A stretch of 64,000 bases of DNA, taken from the NCBI RefSeq assembly GCF_002284535.1, contig NZ_NPKH01000014.1, forward strand, positions 428,614 to 492,613, in the 5' to 3' direction. Shown here in pieces: positions 1 to 8,214 of the stretch. The notes beneath the pieces were generated by a model that was not told the DNA's origin, did no database searches, and saw only the letters and a program-made list of their open reading frames with translations. This DNA is from Mesorhizobium wenxiniae (GTDB taxonomy: Bacteria; Pseudomonadota; Alphaproteobacteria; Rhizobiales; Rhizobiaceae). A program made the translations under genes and the position numbers. Every line of letters begins with the position of its first letter. Position 1 is the stretch's first letter.

Positions 1-476
1 AACGCCGGACCCCATTGGGAGATGCAATGCGCCTCGTCGACAGCGATCAGCCGGATGTCGAGCCTTGCCAGCGCCTCGAGCATCCGTGTGGTCATGAGCC
101 GCTCCGGCGCAAGATAGAGCAGGCGCGTTTGGCCCGCCGCAACACGGCGCCATGCGGCGACATTGGCATCCCGATCGAGCGAGGAATTGATCGTATCGGC
201 CGCCACGCCGGCAAGGCGCAATGCGGCGACCTGGTCCTGCATCAGCGCCACCAGCGGCGAAACGACTATGGTGAGCCCGCCAAGGACCAGCGCCGGGACC
301 TGGTAGCAGAGCGATTTGCCAGCGCCGGTCGGCATCACAGCCAGCACATGACGCCCGGCCAGCAGTGCCTCCGTCACAGCATCCTGGCCGGGACGAAAAT
401 CGTCGAAGCCGAACACATCCTTCAGGACACGCCGCTTGGAATCCTCCGCCCGGACGCTCGCCGCCGATACCTGCAT
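1..476 (-). CDS. recQ: ATP-dependent DNA helicase RecQ (N-terminal part, truncated by window edge)
   Basis: RecQ is a 3'-5' superfamily 2 DNA helicase acting in recombination and fork repair. About 158 N-terminal codons are visible; the rest lies left of position 1. Reading leftward from the ATG at 476, I see motif 0 (FRPGQ, residues 27-31), Walker A (MPTGAGKS, 48-55), then SPLVALMQDQV (motif Ia region), APERL, and the DEAH box (147-150) followed by CISQWG, which is diagnostic of RecQ. The frame is open to the window edge. The start is placed at MQVSAAS; a 61-codon frame that ends at this ATG does not look like a gene. No partner gene is visible on its side. Confidence 0.93.
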   Translation of the reverse strand, partial: MQVSAASVRAEDSKRRVLKDVFGFDDFRPGQDAVTEALLAGRHVLAVMPTGAGKSLCYQVPALVLGGLTIVVSPLVALMQDQVAALRLAGVAADTINSSLDRDANVAAWRRVAAGQTRLLYLAPERLMTTRMLEALARLDIRLIAVDEAHCISQWGPA

Positions 477-817
477 CAGGGAATTTCTACGATCGGCGCC
501 GCCTGAAAAGGCAGCGTGGGAACGGCCAGGAACTGCGGCGACATGACTTGCCAAAGCTCCCTGGCTAATCCCCAGGTGACTGGCTTGACCACGGATTCGA
601 ATACTTGATCATCCCTCAAGTCCTGTCTCCGTCGGCGCCGTCTGAAAGAATATCCCCTCATTGGCGGATATGGGACGGTGATTCCAGCCCTATTCGCTTT
701 GCCTGTGAATATCGCGTCGGCTCGGGCCGGTTAATCCTATCTTCATCATAATTCGGCAGGTTCAGGTTCTGCGGTGATGTTTTGAGTACCGCGGCGCCAC
801 AAGCGCCCAGGCAACAC
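477..817. other. Non-coding stretch between recQ and the kdgF end
   Basis: No convincing gene on either strand. Two imperfect copies of TCGGCGCCG(C/T)CTGAAA occur near 494-510 and 631-648. The right end runs into an intrinsic terminator pointing right, which has no evident rightward gene in front of it, so a small RNA could start somewhere here; no clear promoter is visible. Confidence 0.4.
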
Positions 818-847
818 GCCCGCGTCTCTCCGGAGGCGCGGGCTTTT
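818..847 (+). terminator. Intrinsic terminator, rightward, without an obvious upstream gene
   Basis: Arms GCCCGCG (818-824) and CGCGGGC (837-843) pair perfectly and are followed by TTTT (844-847). The T run is on the right, so the hairpin would end rightward transcripts. The nearest genes on both sides are on the minus strand, so the hairpin is an orphan. Confidence 0.6.
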
Positions 848-900
848 CGTTTGCGAAGATAGCTGCCGCTGCGTAGTGACCTGCGTTCGTTCTTGTAACG

Positions 901-1239
901 TCAGGCGAGGAAATCGGCGCGGTGCGGCGTAAAGCTGTCGACCAGGCGCCCGGCCTCGAGCGCCTTGACGCCATGGACCAAGTTGGATGGGACAATGAAG
1001 CTGCTCCCCGTTTCCAGGATCTCGGTCCTGCCGTCGATGGTGACCTCGAAGCGACCTTCGGCGACGTAGCTCGCCTGGACATGCGGGTGCGAATGCAGCG
1101 CACCGACACCGCCCTTGTCGAAACCGAACTCGACCATCATCAACTCGTCCGTGTGCAGCAGCACGCGCCTGCGATTGCCATCCGGGGTCGGCGTCCATGC
1201 GCCCTCGCCGGCGTGCGAAAATATCTTCGTTCCAGTCAT
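901..1239 (-). CDS. kdgF: Cupin protein KdgF (unsaturated uronate linearisation)
   Basis: A 112-residue single-domain cupin. The KdgF family opens the ring of 4,5-unsaturated galacturonate released by pectin lyases, giving 5-keto-4-deoxyuronate, the substrate of KduI. The metal-site pattern is present: HSHPHVQ places His49, His51 and Gln55, and His89 lies in NLVHG; the family-typical GALHSHPH and SFTPHRADFL segments are also seen. The length is usual for the family. The start is MTGTKIF, with GAGGA a few bases upstream; an in-frame ATG eight codons earlier overlaps the kduD stop and has no better ribosome site. It lies 20 bp after kduD as the last gene of the leftward hexuronate operon. Another small cupin function cannot be excluded, but the kduI-kduD neighbours fit well. 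Confidence 0.88.
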   Translation of the reverse strand: MTGTKIFSHAGEGAWTPTPDGNRRRVLLHTDELMMVEFGFDKGGVGALHSHPHVQASYVAEGRFEVTIDGRTEILETGSSFIVPSNLVHGVKALEAGRLVDSFTPHRADFLA

Positions 1240-1259
1240 CGCCAAATCCTCATCTGGCC

Positions 1260-2027
1260 TCATCGCGCCAACCAGCCGCCGTCCACCGGCACCACTGCGC
1301 CATGCATGTAGTTTGACGCTGGCGCCAGCAGGAAGACGGCCGCATCGCCGATATCTTCCGGCCCGCCCCAACGCCCGGCTGGAATGCGCGCCAGAATGGC
1401 GGCGCTGCGGTCTGGATCGGCACGCAGCGCCTCGGTATTGTTGGTTTCGATGTAGCCGGGCGCAATGCTGTTGACGTTGATGCCTTTCGACGCCCATTCG
1501 CAGGCGAGCAACCGGGTGATGCCGAGCACGCCATGCTTCGACGCCGTATAGGAGGCGACGCGGATGCCGCCCTGGAAGCTCAGCACCGACGCGATGTTGA
1601 CGATCTTGCCGCGCCGTTCCGGATCGGCAAGCACGCGCGTGGCGAAGCTCTGGCTGAGAAAAAAGACTGTCTTCAGATTGACGTCCATGACGTCGTCCCA
1701 ATCGGCTTGCGTCAGATCGACGGCGTCGGCGCGCCGGATGATGCCGGCATTGTTGACCAGTCCGTCGAGCGGTCCGGTTTCGTCCCAGATGCGATCGAGC
1801 ATCGCCTGGGCAGCGGCATGGTCGGCAAGATCGCAGCGCACCGCCTCGAAGCGTCCGCCCGACGCAGCGACCTTTTCCGCCGTCTCGTCCATCGCCGAAC
1901 GGCCGACGCCGACCACCGCACCACCGGCGCGGGCGATCGACAGGGCGATACCCTGGCCGATGCCGGTGTTGGCGCCGGTGACGAGGATGCGCTTGCCGGC
2001 TAGGCTAAAAGCGGAAAGGTCGCTCAC
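1260..2027 (-). CDS. kduD: 2-dehydro-3-deoxy-D-gluconate 5-dehydrogenase KduD
   Basis: A 255-residue classical short-chain dehydrogenase that reduces 2,5-diketo-3-deoxygluconate to 2-keto-3-deoxygluconate with NADH, the step after KduI. Visible are the Rossmann motif TGANTGIG (17-24), NNAG (92-95), and the catalytic Ser in NIASVLS with Tyr160-x3-Lys164. The length matches KduD (about 251-255). The start is a GTG at 2027 that overlaps the kduI stop as GTGA, so the two genes are probably translationally coupled; a longer upstream reading frame lies inside kduI and is not used. Family assignment among SDRs rests on the kduI/kdgF neighbours plus the usual N-terminus (FSLAGKRILVTG). Confidence 0.9.
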   Translation of the reverse strand: MSDLSAFSLAGKRILVTGANTGIGQGIALSIARAGGAVVGVGRSAMDETAEKVAASGGRFEAVRCDLADHAAAQAMLDRIWDETGPLDGLVNNAGIIRRADAVDLTQADWDDVMDVNLKTVFFLSQSFATRVLADPERRGKIVNIASVLSFQGGIRVASYTASKHGVLGITRLLACEWASKGINVNSIAPGYIETNNTEALRADPDRSAAILARIPAGRWGGPEDIGDAAVFLLAPASNYMHGAVVPVDGGWLAR

Positions 2028-2881
2028 CGCAACTCTTCCATCGCGACTGGATCGACGTCGGTATAGTCGACATTGTCGCCGGCCATCGCCCAGATGAAGG
2101 CATAGTTGGACGTACCGGCGCCCGAATGGATCGACCAACCCGGCGACAGCACCGCTTCTTCATTGCGCATGACGAGATGGCGTGTCTCATCCGGTTCGCC
2201 CATGAAATGAAACACACGCGCCGCTTCCGGCAGGTCGAAATATAAGTAGGCCTCCATGCGCCGGTCATGCACATGGCACGGCATGGTGTTCCAGACCGAG
2301 CCCGACGCAAGCCGGGTCATGCCGACGACGAGTTGGCAGGTTTTGACGCCTTCGGCATGGATGAACTGGAAGATCGAGCGCTCGTTGCAGGTGGCCTGGC
2401 TGCCGAGATCGAGCCGCTTGGCATCGCCGATGCGGATCAGCTGGCTGGGATGGCTCTGATGCGCCGGCGCGCTGAGCAGATAGAATTTAGCCGGCTCGGC
2501 TGGGTTGACTGAGGCGAACGACACCTCATTGGCGCCCATGCCGAGATATAGCATGTCGCGCGGCTGCAGCTCGTAGGATCGGCCGCCAGCTTTCACGATG
2601 CCGGCGCCGCCGATGTTGACGGCGATCAGTTCGCGGCGATCGAGAAAATTCTTTGTCCCGGTCGGCTTGATCGCTTCCAGCGGCAGCGGGATGCCCGCGG
2701 GCATGGCGCCGCCGACGATCATGCGGTCGTAATGTGTGTAGGTCAGGCCGATGCGGCCGAGCTGGAACAGGCCTTCGATCAGGAAATTAAGACGAAGCTC
2801 GTCCGTCCCCATCGCCGCGGCAGTAACAGGGTCGATGGCGAAACGCGAAGTGAAGTCGGTGTGATTGTCAGTGTGATTCAT
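2024..2881 (-). CDS. kduI: 5-keto-4-deoxyuronate isomerase KduI
   Basis: KduI isomerises 5-keto-4-deoxyuronate to 2,5-diketo-3-deoxygluconate. The predicted protein has 285 residues, close to the usual 278. The zinc ligands of the cupin-like fold are readable as His203, His205, Glu210 (CHVHDRRMEAY) and His252 (SIHSGAG). The segment RRELIAVNIGG and the C-terminal GDNVDYTDVDP are typical. The start at 2881 (MNHTDN) is preferred; an in-frame ATG at 2905 would add eight residues and sits only 3 bp from the stop of the regulator gene upstream. Neither has a strong Shine-Dalgarno. Together with kduD and kdgF it forms a complete route from unsaturated uronate to 2-keto-3-deoxygluconate. Confidence 0.92.
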   Translation of the reverse strand: MNHTDNHTDFTSRFAIDPVTAAAMGTDELRLNFLIEGLFQLGRIGLTYTHYDRMIVGGAMPAGIPLPLEAIKPTGTKNFLDRRELIAVNIGGAGIVKAGGRSYELQPRDMLYLGMGANEVSFASVNPAEPAKFYLLSAPAHQSHPSQLIRIGDAKRLDLGSQATCNERSIFQFIHAEGVKTCQLVVGMTRLASGSVWNTMPCHVHDRRMEAYLYFDLPEAARVFHFMGEPDETRHLVMRNEEAVLSPGWSIHSGAGTSNYAFIWAMAGDNVDYTDVDPVAMEELR

Positions 2882-2908
2882 TGCTGTCCCATTGGGCTGC
2901 CTCATTGG

Positions 2909-3685
2909 TCATTCGGTTGCCGCGGCCTTGACCGAGTCGGCATAAAAATTCTGACGTGCGTGCAGGCGCTCGCGATAGCGCTGCTGGCTCGCGGTGAGAT
3001 GGGCGCGCATGGCTTCGCGAGCGGACTCGGCATCGCCTGTCATAATGGCATTCAGGATCACCAGATGCTCGCCTTGCAGCCCGCGCTGATAGGCGTCCGA
3101 CTGGGCGAGCTCGGTGGACCACGGCGACGTCACGTCGCAAGGAATGGCGCGCCGTCCGAGCACGTCGAGCATCTCGACATAGAACGGATTGTTGGTGGCG
3201 CTGGCGATCGCGCGGTGGAAGGCAAGGTCGGCCGGACCTGTCGGCTCGCTGTTCAAGAGCAGCCGCTCGAACTCGAAGAACGCCTCCTGGATCGCTGCTT
3301 CCTGCGCGGCATTGCGACGGATAGCGGCGAGCCCGGCGGACTCGATCTCGATCGCCAGGCGCACCTCGAGCACGTTGAGGGCGATCGAATCCTTGATGCC
3401 CATATCCGCGGCCAGCGTGCCGAACATCGTCGAGATATGCTCGGTGACGAAGACCCCGGCGCCTTGCCGCGGCTCGACCAGACCGTCGGCGGCAAGCTTG
3501 GCCAGCGCTTCGCGGATGACGGTGCGGCTGACCCCGAAAGTTTCGGTCAGCTGGCCCTCGGTCGGCAGCTTTTGGCCCGGCTGGATCTCGCCCGCCTGCA
3601 ACTGCTTGCGGATCGACGCGACCACGGTCTCCGACAGCTTGGGCTTGCGTTCGACCTTCAGGCTGATCGCCGTATCCGATGCCAT
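2909..3685 (-). CDS. FadR-subfamily GntR transcriptional regulator, probable hexuronate regulator
   Basis: 258 residues with an N-terminal winged helix-turn-helix (LSETVVASIRKQL, PGQKLPTEGQL, FGVSRTVIREALAKL, about residues 16-70) and a C-terminal all-helical FCD domain with the expected acidic and His residues (DLAFHRAIASATNN). This architecture binds an organic-acid ligand and usually represses nearby catabolic genes. The start is the ATG at 3685 with AGGGG upstream; a TTG two codons earlier is less likely. It sits inside the operon between the TRAP permease and kduI, so autoregulation of the whole cluster is likely. A good operator candidate is the inverted repeat at 8081-8115. The ligand is not shown by sequence; a keto-deoxy sugar acid or hexuronate is an inference. 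Confidence 0.85.
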   Translation of the reverse strand: MASDTAISLKVERKPKLSETVVASIRKQLQAGEIQPGQKLPTEGQLTETFGVSRTVIREALAKLAADGLVEPRQGAGVFVTEHISTMFGTLAADMGIKDSIALNVLEVRLAIEIESAGLAAIRRNAAQEAAIQEAFFEFERLLLNSEPTGPADLAFHRAIASATNNPFYVEMLDVLGRRAIPCDVTSPWSTELAQSDAYQRGLQGEHLVILNAIMTGDAESAREAMRAHLTASQQRYRERLHARQNFYADSVKAAATE

Positions 3686-3694
3686 TGCCAACCC

Positions 3695-4975
3695 CTATTT
3701 GAAGACGCTCGGCAGCCATAGCGAGATGGCCGGAATGTAGGTGACGAGCCCCAACACCACGAGGCCTGCGCCATAGAATGGCCAGATCGAGCGCATCGCT
3801 TCCCAGACGGATATCTTGCCCACTGCGCACGCCACGAACTGCACCGCGCCCACCGGCGGCGTGTTCAGCCCGATGCCGAAGTTGAGGATCATGATGACGC
3901 CGAAATGCACCGGATCGACGCCGTAGGCCTGCGCCACGGGCAGGAAGATCGGCGTGCAGATGATGATCGTCGGCCCCATGTCCATGAACGTGCCGAGGAA
4001 CAGCATCAAGAGATTGAGCAGGAGAAGCACGACCAGCGGATCCTCTGAGATCGCGTTCATCGAGGCTATCAGCGCTGCCGGCACTTTCAGGAAGGCCATC
4101 AACCACGAAAACGCCGCCGCCATGCCGATGATAAGCAGCACCATGGCCGTGGTGCGCACCGCGCCATGGGTGGCATGAACGAAACCTTCCCAGGTCATCT
4201 GCCGGTAAACCAGGACCGTCACGAGCAACGCATAGATGACGGCGATGCAGGAACTCTCGGTGGCCGTGAACACGCCCGATCGCACGCCGCCGAAGATGAT
4301 CGCGATCAGCAGCAGGCCGGGCACCGCGATAGCGAAGAGATGCGCGACGGCGGCGAAGCCCGGAAACGGCTCGGTCGGATAACCGCGGGAGCGCGCCACG
4401 AAATAGGCGGTGATCATCAGTGCGAGAGCCAATAGCAGCCCCGGGATAATGCCGGCGGTGAACAGGTCGGCGATCGAAATCTTTCCGCCTGCCGAGATCG
4501 AGTAGATGATCATGTTGTGCGACGGCGGCAGGAGCAGCGCGATCAGCGCCGCCATCGAGGTGACGTTGACGGCGTAATCCGCTCCATATCCACGCGCCTT
4601 CATCTGCGGGATCATCAAGCCGCCTACCGCCGCTGCCTCCGCCACCGCGGAGCCCGAAATGCCGCCGAACAGTGTAGCGGTCGCGATGTTGACCTGCCCG
4701 AGGCCGCCGCGCATGTGGCCGACGAGCGAGCCGGCGAAGGCAACGATCTTGCTGGCGATGCCGCCGCGCACCATCAAGTCGCCGGCGTAGATGAAAAACG
4801 GAATGGCCAGCAGCGAAAAGACGCTCATGCCGGAATTCAGACGCTGGAACACGATGAGCGGCGGCAGGCCCATGTAGAGGACGGTGGCAAAGCTTGCGAC
4901 GCCGAGGCAGAAAGCGATCGGCGTGCCGATGAGCATCAGAACGGTGAAGACGCCGAAGAGTATCCAGAGTTCCAT
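3695..4975 (-). CDS. TRAP transporter large membrane subunit (DctM family)
   Basis: 426 residues, very hydrophobic, about 12 membrane segments, with DctM hallmarks: an N-terminal FGVFTVLMLIGTPIAFCLG, a GGISGSAVAEAAAVGG loop, and a C-terminal GIGLNTPPVGA. It is the ion-coupled (usually sodium) permease of a tripartite ATP-independent periplasmic transporter in the inner membrane. Its stop lies 9 bp before the regulator start and its own start 4 bp after the small subunit stop, so it is in one transcription unit with them. Placement between uxaC and kduI points to hexuronate or unsaturated uronate uptake; the substrate itself is inferred from context only. Confidence 0.92.
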   Translation of the reverse strand: MELWILFGVFTVLMLIGTPIAFCLGVASFATVLYMGLPPLIVFQRLNSGMSVFSLLAIPFFIYAGDLMVRGGIASKIVAFAGSLVGHMRGGLGQVNIATATLFGGISGSAVAEAAAVGGLMIPQMKARGYGADYAVNVTSMAALIALLLPPSHNMIIYSISAGGKISIADLFTAGIIPGLLLALALMITAYFVARSRGYPTEPFPGFAAVAHLFAIAVPGLLLIAIIFGGVRSGVFTATESSCIAVIYALLVTVLVYRQMTWEGFVHATHGAVRTTAMVLLIIGMAAAFSWLMAFLKVPAALIASMNAISEDPLVVLLLLNLLMLFLGTFMDMGPTIIICTPIFLPVAQAYGVDPVHFGVIMILNFGIGLNTPPVGAVQFVACAVGKISVWEAMRSIWPFYGAGLVVLGLVTYIPAISLWLPSVFK

Positions 4976-4979
4976 GGCG

Positions 4980-5558
4980 TCAGACCTTCACGTTCGCTGT
5001 GTCGAGTTCGGCTGCGACTTCCGCCGGCGGCAGTTCATCGAGCGCATCGTCGATCGGCGCACCGGAAAGGCGAAGCACGATGCGCTCCAGCGTGAAGAGC
5101 ACGATGAGCGCGCCTCCCGCGACAAGCGGGACGTAGTCCCAGCCTCCTGATATGCCGAGCGACGGCAAGGTGGCACCCCAGGTCAATGCAACCAGCTGGC
5201 TGCCATACCAGATCATGCCGATGCCGAAGGCGAGCGCGACGAGGTCCGAGATCATCCTCAGCCAACGCTTGCCGCCTTTCGGCAGGACGTAGAGCAGGAC
5301 GTCGAAGCCGAGGTGATAGTTCTCGCGCACCCCGACGGCAGCGCCGAGGAAAATGAACCAGCTCATCAGCATCACCGAGCCCTGCTCGGTCCAGCTCGGC
5401 GACCGGTTCAGAACATAGCGGCCGAACACCTGCCAGGCGACGAAGCCGGTCATCAGCACCAGCCCGACGCCGGCAATCCACAGCGCCGCCGTGCTGACAC
5501 GCGACATCACCCGCGCGATGCCGGGCGGGGGCAGTCTCTGTTCTGAGCTGGAGGTCAC
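4980..5558 (-). CDS. TRAP transporter small membrane subunit (DctQ family)
   Basis: 192 residues with four hydrophobic segments and the DctQ signature region (FVAWQVFGRYVLN, SWTEQGSVMLMSWFIFLGAA, VRENYHLGFDVL). The small subunit pairs with the large permease at 3695-4975. The start is a GTG at 5558 with GGAGAG about five bases upstream; a TTG five codons earlier has no ribosome site, and an internal ATG at MSRVST would cut the leader. The acidic cytoplasmic tail (ALDELPPAEVAAELD) is ordinary for the family. The gene is 52 bp downstream of the binding-protein gene. Confidence 0.9.
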   Translation of the reverse strand: MTSSSEQRLPPPGIARVMSRVSTAALWIAGVGLVLMTGFVAWQVFGRYVLNRSPSWTEQGSVMLMSWFIFLGAAVGVRENYHLGFDVLLYVLPKGGKRWLRMISDLVALAFGIGMIWYGSQLVALTWGATLPSLGISGGWDYVPLVAGGALIVLFTLERIVLRLSGAPIDDALDELPPAEVAAELDTANVKV

Positions 5559-5610
5559 CGGTTCTCTCCGCAAGAGGATGGCGGCGCGGAATGCCCGCGC
5601 CGCCGCTTGA

Positions 5611-6588
5611 TCACTGCACGGCTTTGATGGCCTCGACCATCGCCTTCAGCTTGTCGTCCTTGACGTGCTTTTCGTAGACCGGACCCATCGCGTCGATGAA
5701 GGGCTGCTTGTCCGGTGTCGTGATCTGCGAACCGGCCGCCTCGACCTTGGCACGCGATTCCTTGACCTTGGCGGCCCACAGCTCACGCTGCTTGGCGACG
5801 CTTTCCTTGGCGGCCGCCTTGAGGATCGCCTGGTCTTCCGGCGTCAGCTTGTCCCAGCTCGACTTCGCCATGACGAAGGCTTCCGGCACCATCGTGTGCT
5901 CGTCGAGCGAATAGAACTTGGCGACTTCCGCATGCTTAGCGGTGTCGTAGCTCGGAAAATTGTTCTCCGCGCCGTCGATGACCCCGGTCTCGATCGCCGA
6001 ATACACTTCGCCATACGGCATCGGCGTCGCGTTGGCGCCGAGTGCAGCCACCATGTCGACGAAGATGTCGGACTGGATGACGCGGAACTTCATGCCGGCC
6101 AGATCGGCTACAGTGTTGATCGGCTTCTTCGAATTGTAGAAGGAGCGCGCGCCGCCGTCATAAAAAGCGAGCAGCACCAGCCCGACCTGTTCGAACGCCG
6201 CCGCAATCTGGTCGCCGACCGGCCCGTCCATGACCTTGTGCATATGGTCTTCCGAGCGGAAGATGTAGGGCAGCGAGGGCACGGTGGTTTCCGGGATGAG
6301 TCCGTTGAACGGCGCCATCGAGACGCGGTTGAGGTCGATCACGCCGGAGCGCACCTGCTCGATCGTGTCCTTTTCCTCGCCGAGCTGCGCGGAATGATAG
6401 ACATCGACCGAATAGCGGCCGGCCGTGCGCTCTTTGACAAGCTCGCCAAAATATTTGACCGCCTCGACCGTCGGATAGCCGTCCGGGTGCGTGTCGGACG
6501 AGCGCAGAACCGTCTGGGCGCTTGCCGTTCCGGCCATCAGCGCGGCGGCCAGTAGCGTAGCTCCCGCCAGTCTAGAAAAATGCAGCAT
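5611..6588 (-). CDS. TRAP transporter periplasmic solute-binding protein (DctP family)
   Basis: 325 residues with a clear signal peptide ([24 protein letters not shown], cut after ASA) and a mature DctP fold: [41 protein letters not shown] and the [16 protein letters not shown] segment, in which the conserved Arg that anchors a substrate carboxylate (KFRV) is present. It should capture a sugar acid in the periplasm and deliver it to the two membrane subunits downstream. The start at 6588 has a strong GGGAGG site; eleven upstream codons in frame are rejected. The neighbouring uxaC and kdu genes suggest glucuronate, galacturonate or their unsaturated form. Confidence 0.92.
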   Translation of the reverse strand: MLHFSRLAGATLLAAALMAGTASAQTVLRSSDTHPDGYPTVEAVKYFGELVKERTAGRYSVDVYHSAQLGEEKDTIEQVRSGVIDLNRVSMAPFNGLIPETTVPSLPYIFRSEDHMHKVMDGPVGDQIAAAFEQVGLVLLAFYDGGARSFYNSKKPINTVADLAGMKFRVIQSDIFVDMVAALGANATPMPYGEVYSAIETGVIDGAENNFPSYDTAKHAEVAKFYSLDEHTMVPEAFVMAKSSWDKLTPEDQAILKAAAKESVAKQRELWAAKVKESRAKVEAAGSQITTPDKQPFIDAMGPVYEKHVKDDKLKAMVEAIKAVQ

Positions 6589-6624
6589 TGGTTTCCTCCC
6601 GTTGAACGATGGCGGCAAGCGCCC

Positions 6625-8034
6625 TTAGAGTCGGTACGCCTTTTTTGCGAGCGTATAGGCAAGTTCCTGCGCCAGCTCGTGCGCCTCGTCTTCGCGGAGC
6701 CGATGCTCGGCGACGAGACGCGCAAGAAAGGCGCAATCGACCCGACGCGCCACCTCGTGGCGAGCCGGGATGGATGGAAAGGCGCGGGTGTCGTCGTTGA
6801 AGCCGACGGTGTTGTAGAAGCCGGCCGTCTCGGTGGTCATCTCGCGAAACCGGCGCATGCCCTCAGGGCTGTCGTGGAACCACCAGGCCGGCCCGAGCTT
6901 CAGCGCCGGGTAGACGCCGGCGAGCGGCGCCAGTTCGCGCGCATAGCTGGTCTCGTCGAGCGTGAAGAGGATGATGGTGAGGTCGCGCTCCAGCCCGACG
7001 CAGTCGAGCAGCGGCCTCAGCGCCGTCACATAGTCGGTTCGGATCGGGATATCGAACCCCTTGTCCCTGCCGAACCTCTGGAAGACGGCAGGCGAATGAT
7101 TGCGCCAGGAGCCGGGATGGATCTGCAGGACCAACCCATCGTCGCGGCTCATCTTGGCCATTTCGGTCAGCATCTGGGCACGAAACAGCTTTCGCTCGCG
7201 CTCGTCGTCCGAGCCCCGGCGGATGCGGTTGAACAGCTCCTGTGCGGCGGCATCCGACAGATTGGCGGTCTCCGCTGTCGGATGGCCGTGATCCGACGCG
7301 GTCGCGCCAAAACTTTTGAAGAAGGCCCTTCTCTGGCGATGCGCATCGAGATAGCCGGCCCAGGTGCCGGTGTCGCAGCCGGTGATGTCGCCGAGCCGAT
7401 CGAGATTGGCCGAAAAGCCTTCGAAGTCGGGATCGACGACTGCATCCGGCCGGTAGGCGGTGACGACGCGGCCCTCCCAGCCGCTGTCGCGGATCATCTG
7501 GTGCCATCTGAGATCGTCGAGCGCGCCTTCAGTCGTCGCGATGACCTCGATGTTGAAGCGCTCGAACAGTGCTCGCGGGCGAAAATTCTCCCACTGCAGC
7601 AGCGTCGCAATTATATCGTAGTGGCGGTCGGCCGTCGCCGCGTTCAGCGGCTCTTCAATGCCGAACAGATGGGCAAGCACATGGTCGAACCACAGGCGCG
7701 TCGGCGTGCCGCGGAACAGATAATAGTGCTCGGCGAAGCGCCGCCAGATCGTCCTGCCGTCGGTCTCCACCGGTGAGCCGTCGAGCGTCGGCACACCAAG
7801 GTCCTCGAGCCGGACGCCCTGGCTGAACAGCATGCGGAAGATGTAATGGTCCGGCACGATCAACAATTGCGCCGGATCGGGAAACGCCGCGTTGAGCGCA
7901 TACCAGCGCGGATCGGTGTGACCATGCGGGCTGACGATCGGCAGGTCCTTCACCCCGGCATAAAGCTCGCGGGCAACCGAACGCGGACGCGCCTCCGCGG
8001 GAAACAGCAAATCCGGATCGGTCAATGCGGCCAC
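6625..8034 (-). CDS. uxaC: Glucuronate/galacturonate isomerase UxaC
   Basis: 469 residues, the usual UxaC length. It interconverts D-glucuronate with D-fructuronate and D-galacturonate with D-tagaturonate, the first cytoplasmic step for free hexuronates. The amidohydrolase-type metal motif SPHGHTDP (His37, His39) is near the N-terminus, and DHYIFRML, GDITGCDTG and a GFNDDTRAFPSIPARHEVARR C-terminal region are characteristic. It starts with GTG at 8034, which has GGGAGGAA upstream. It heads the leftward operon; its promoter region holds the 8081-8115 inverted repeat. Confidence 0.95.
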   Translation of the reverse strand: MAALTDPDLLFPAEARPRSVARELYAGVKDLPIVSPHGHTDPRWYALNAAFPDPAQLLIVPDHYIFRMLFSQGVRLEDLGVPTLDGSPVETDGRTIWRRFAEHYYLFRGTPTRLWFDHVLAHLFGIEEPLNAATADRHYDIIATLLQWENFRPRALFERFNIEVIATTEGALDDLRWHQMIRDSGWEGRVVTAYRPDAVVDPDFEGFSANLDRLGDITGCDTGTWAGYLDAHRQRRAFFKSFGATASDHGHPTAETANLSDAAAQELFNRIRRGSDDERERKLFRAQMLTEMAKMSRDDGLVLQIHPGSWRNHSPAVFQRFGRDKGFDIPIRTDYVTALRPLLDCVGLERDLTIILFTLDETSYARELAPLAGVYPALKLGPAWWFHDSPEGMRRFREMTTETAGFYNTVGFNDDTRAFPSIPARHEVARRVDCAFLARLVAEHRLREDEAHELAQELAYTLAKKAYRL

Positions 8035-8080
8035 GTCGTTCCTCCCAACCCGGCCATCGGTAGGATCGGAAAGAAATTAT

Positions 8081-8115
8081 GTCAACATACAAAAAATAGA
8101 TTGTTGTATGATGAC
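8081..8115. promoter_or_regulatory. 35-bp inverted repeat, probable operator between divergent hexuronate genes
   Basis: GTCAACATACAA (8081-8092) and TTGTATGATGAC (8104-8115) are inverted copies with one mismatch in 12, separated by 11 AT-rich bases. It lies between uxaC (leftward) and the reductase (rightward). On the minus strand a TTGACA box (8080-8085) overlaps the inner arm, as a -35 element of uxaC would if the site is a repressor operator. The FadR-type regulator of the cluster is the likely binder; this is inference. Confidence 0.7.
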
Positions 8116-8154
8116 TTTTACGCAACGTCAGCCCATTGTGCGGGAAGGAAACGG

Positions 8155-8214
8155 ATGTTACGCCGCATGCTGGCCAACCCCGGCACCAGCTCGATCAGAC
8201 CCATCGCACGATGA
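8155..8214 (+). CDS. Possible 19-codon leader ORF upstream of the fructuronate reductase gene
   Basis: ATG at 8155 is preceded by GGAAGGAAACGG, a far better ribosome site than any near the downstream gene. The frame encodes 19 residues (MLRRMLANPGTSSIRPIAR) and its TGA at 8212-8214 overlaps the ATG at 8211 as ATGA. This is the geometry of translational coupling, so ribosomes loading here could feed the reductase gene. It may instead be a spurious frame; there is no sign of a regulated codon run. Confidence 0.4.
   Translation: MLRRMLANPGTSSIRPIAR

Noticed and set aside
580..610. GATTCGAATAC near 590 considered as a tRNA T-loop
   Set aside because: No acceptor or anticodon stem can be formed around it.
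476..661. 61-codon leftward frame whose stop overlaps the recQ start as TGATG
   Set aside because: Arginine-rich start, no ribosome site, no recognisable family; kept out as a chance frame.
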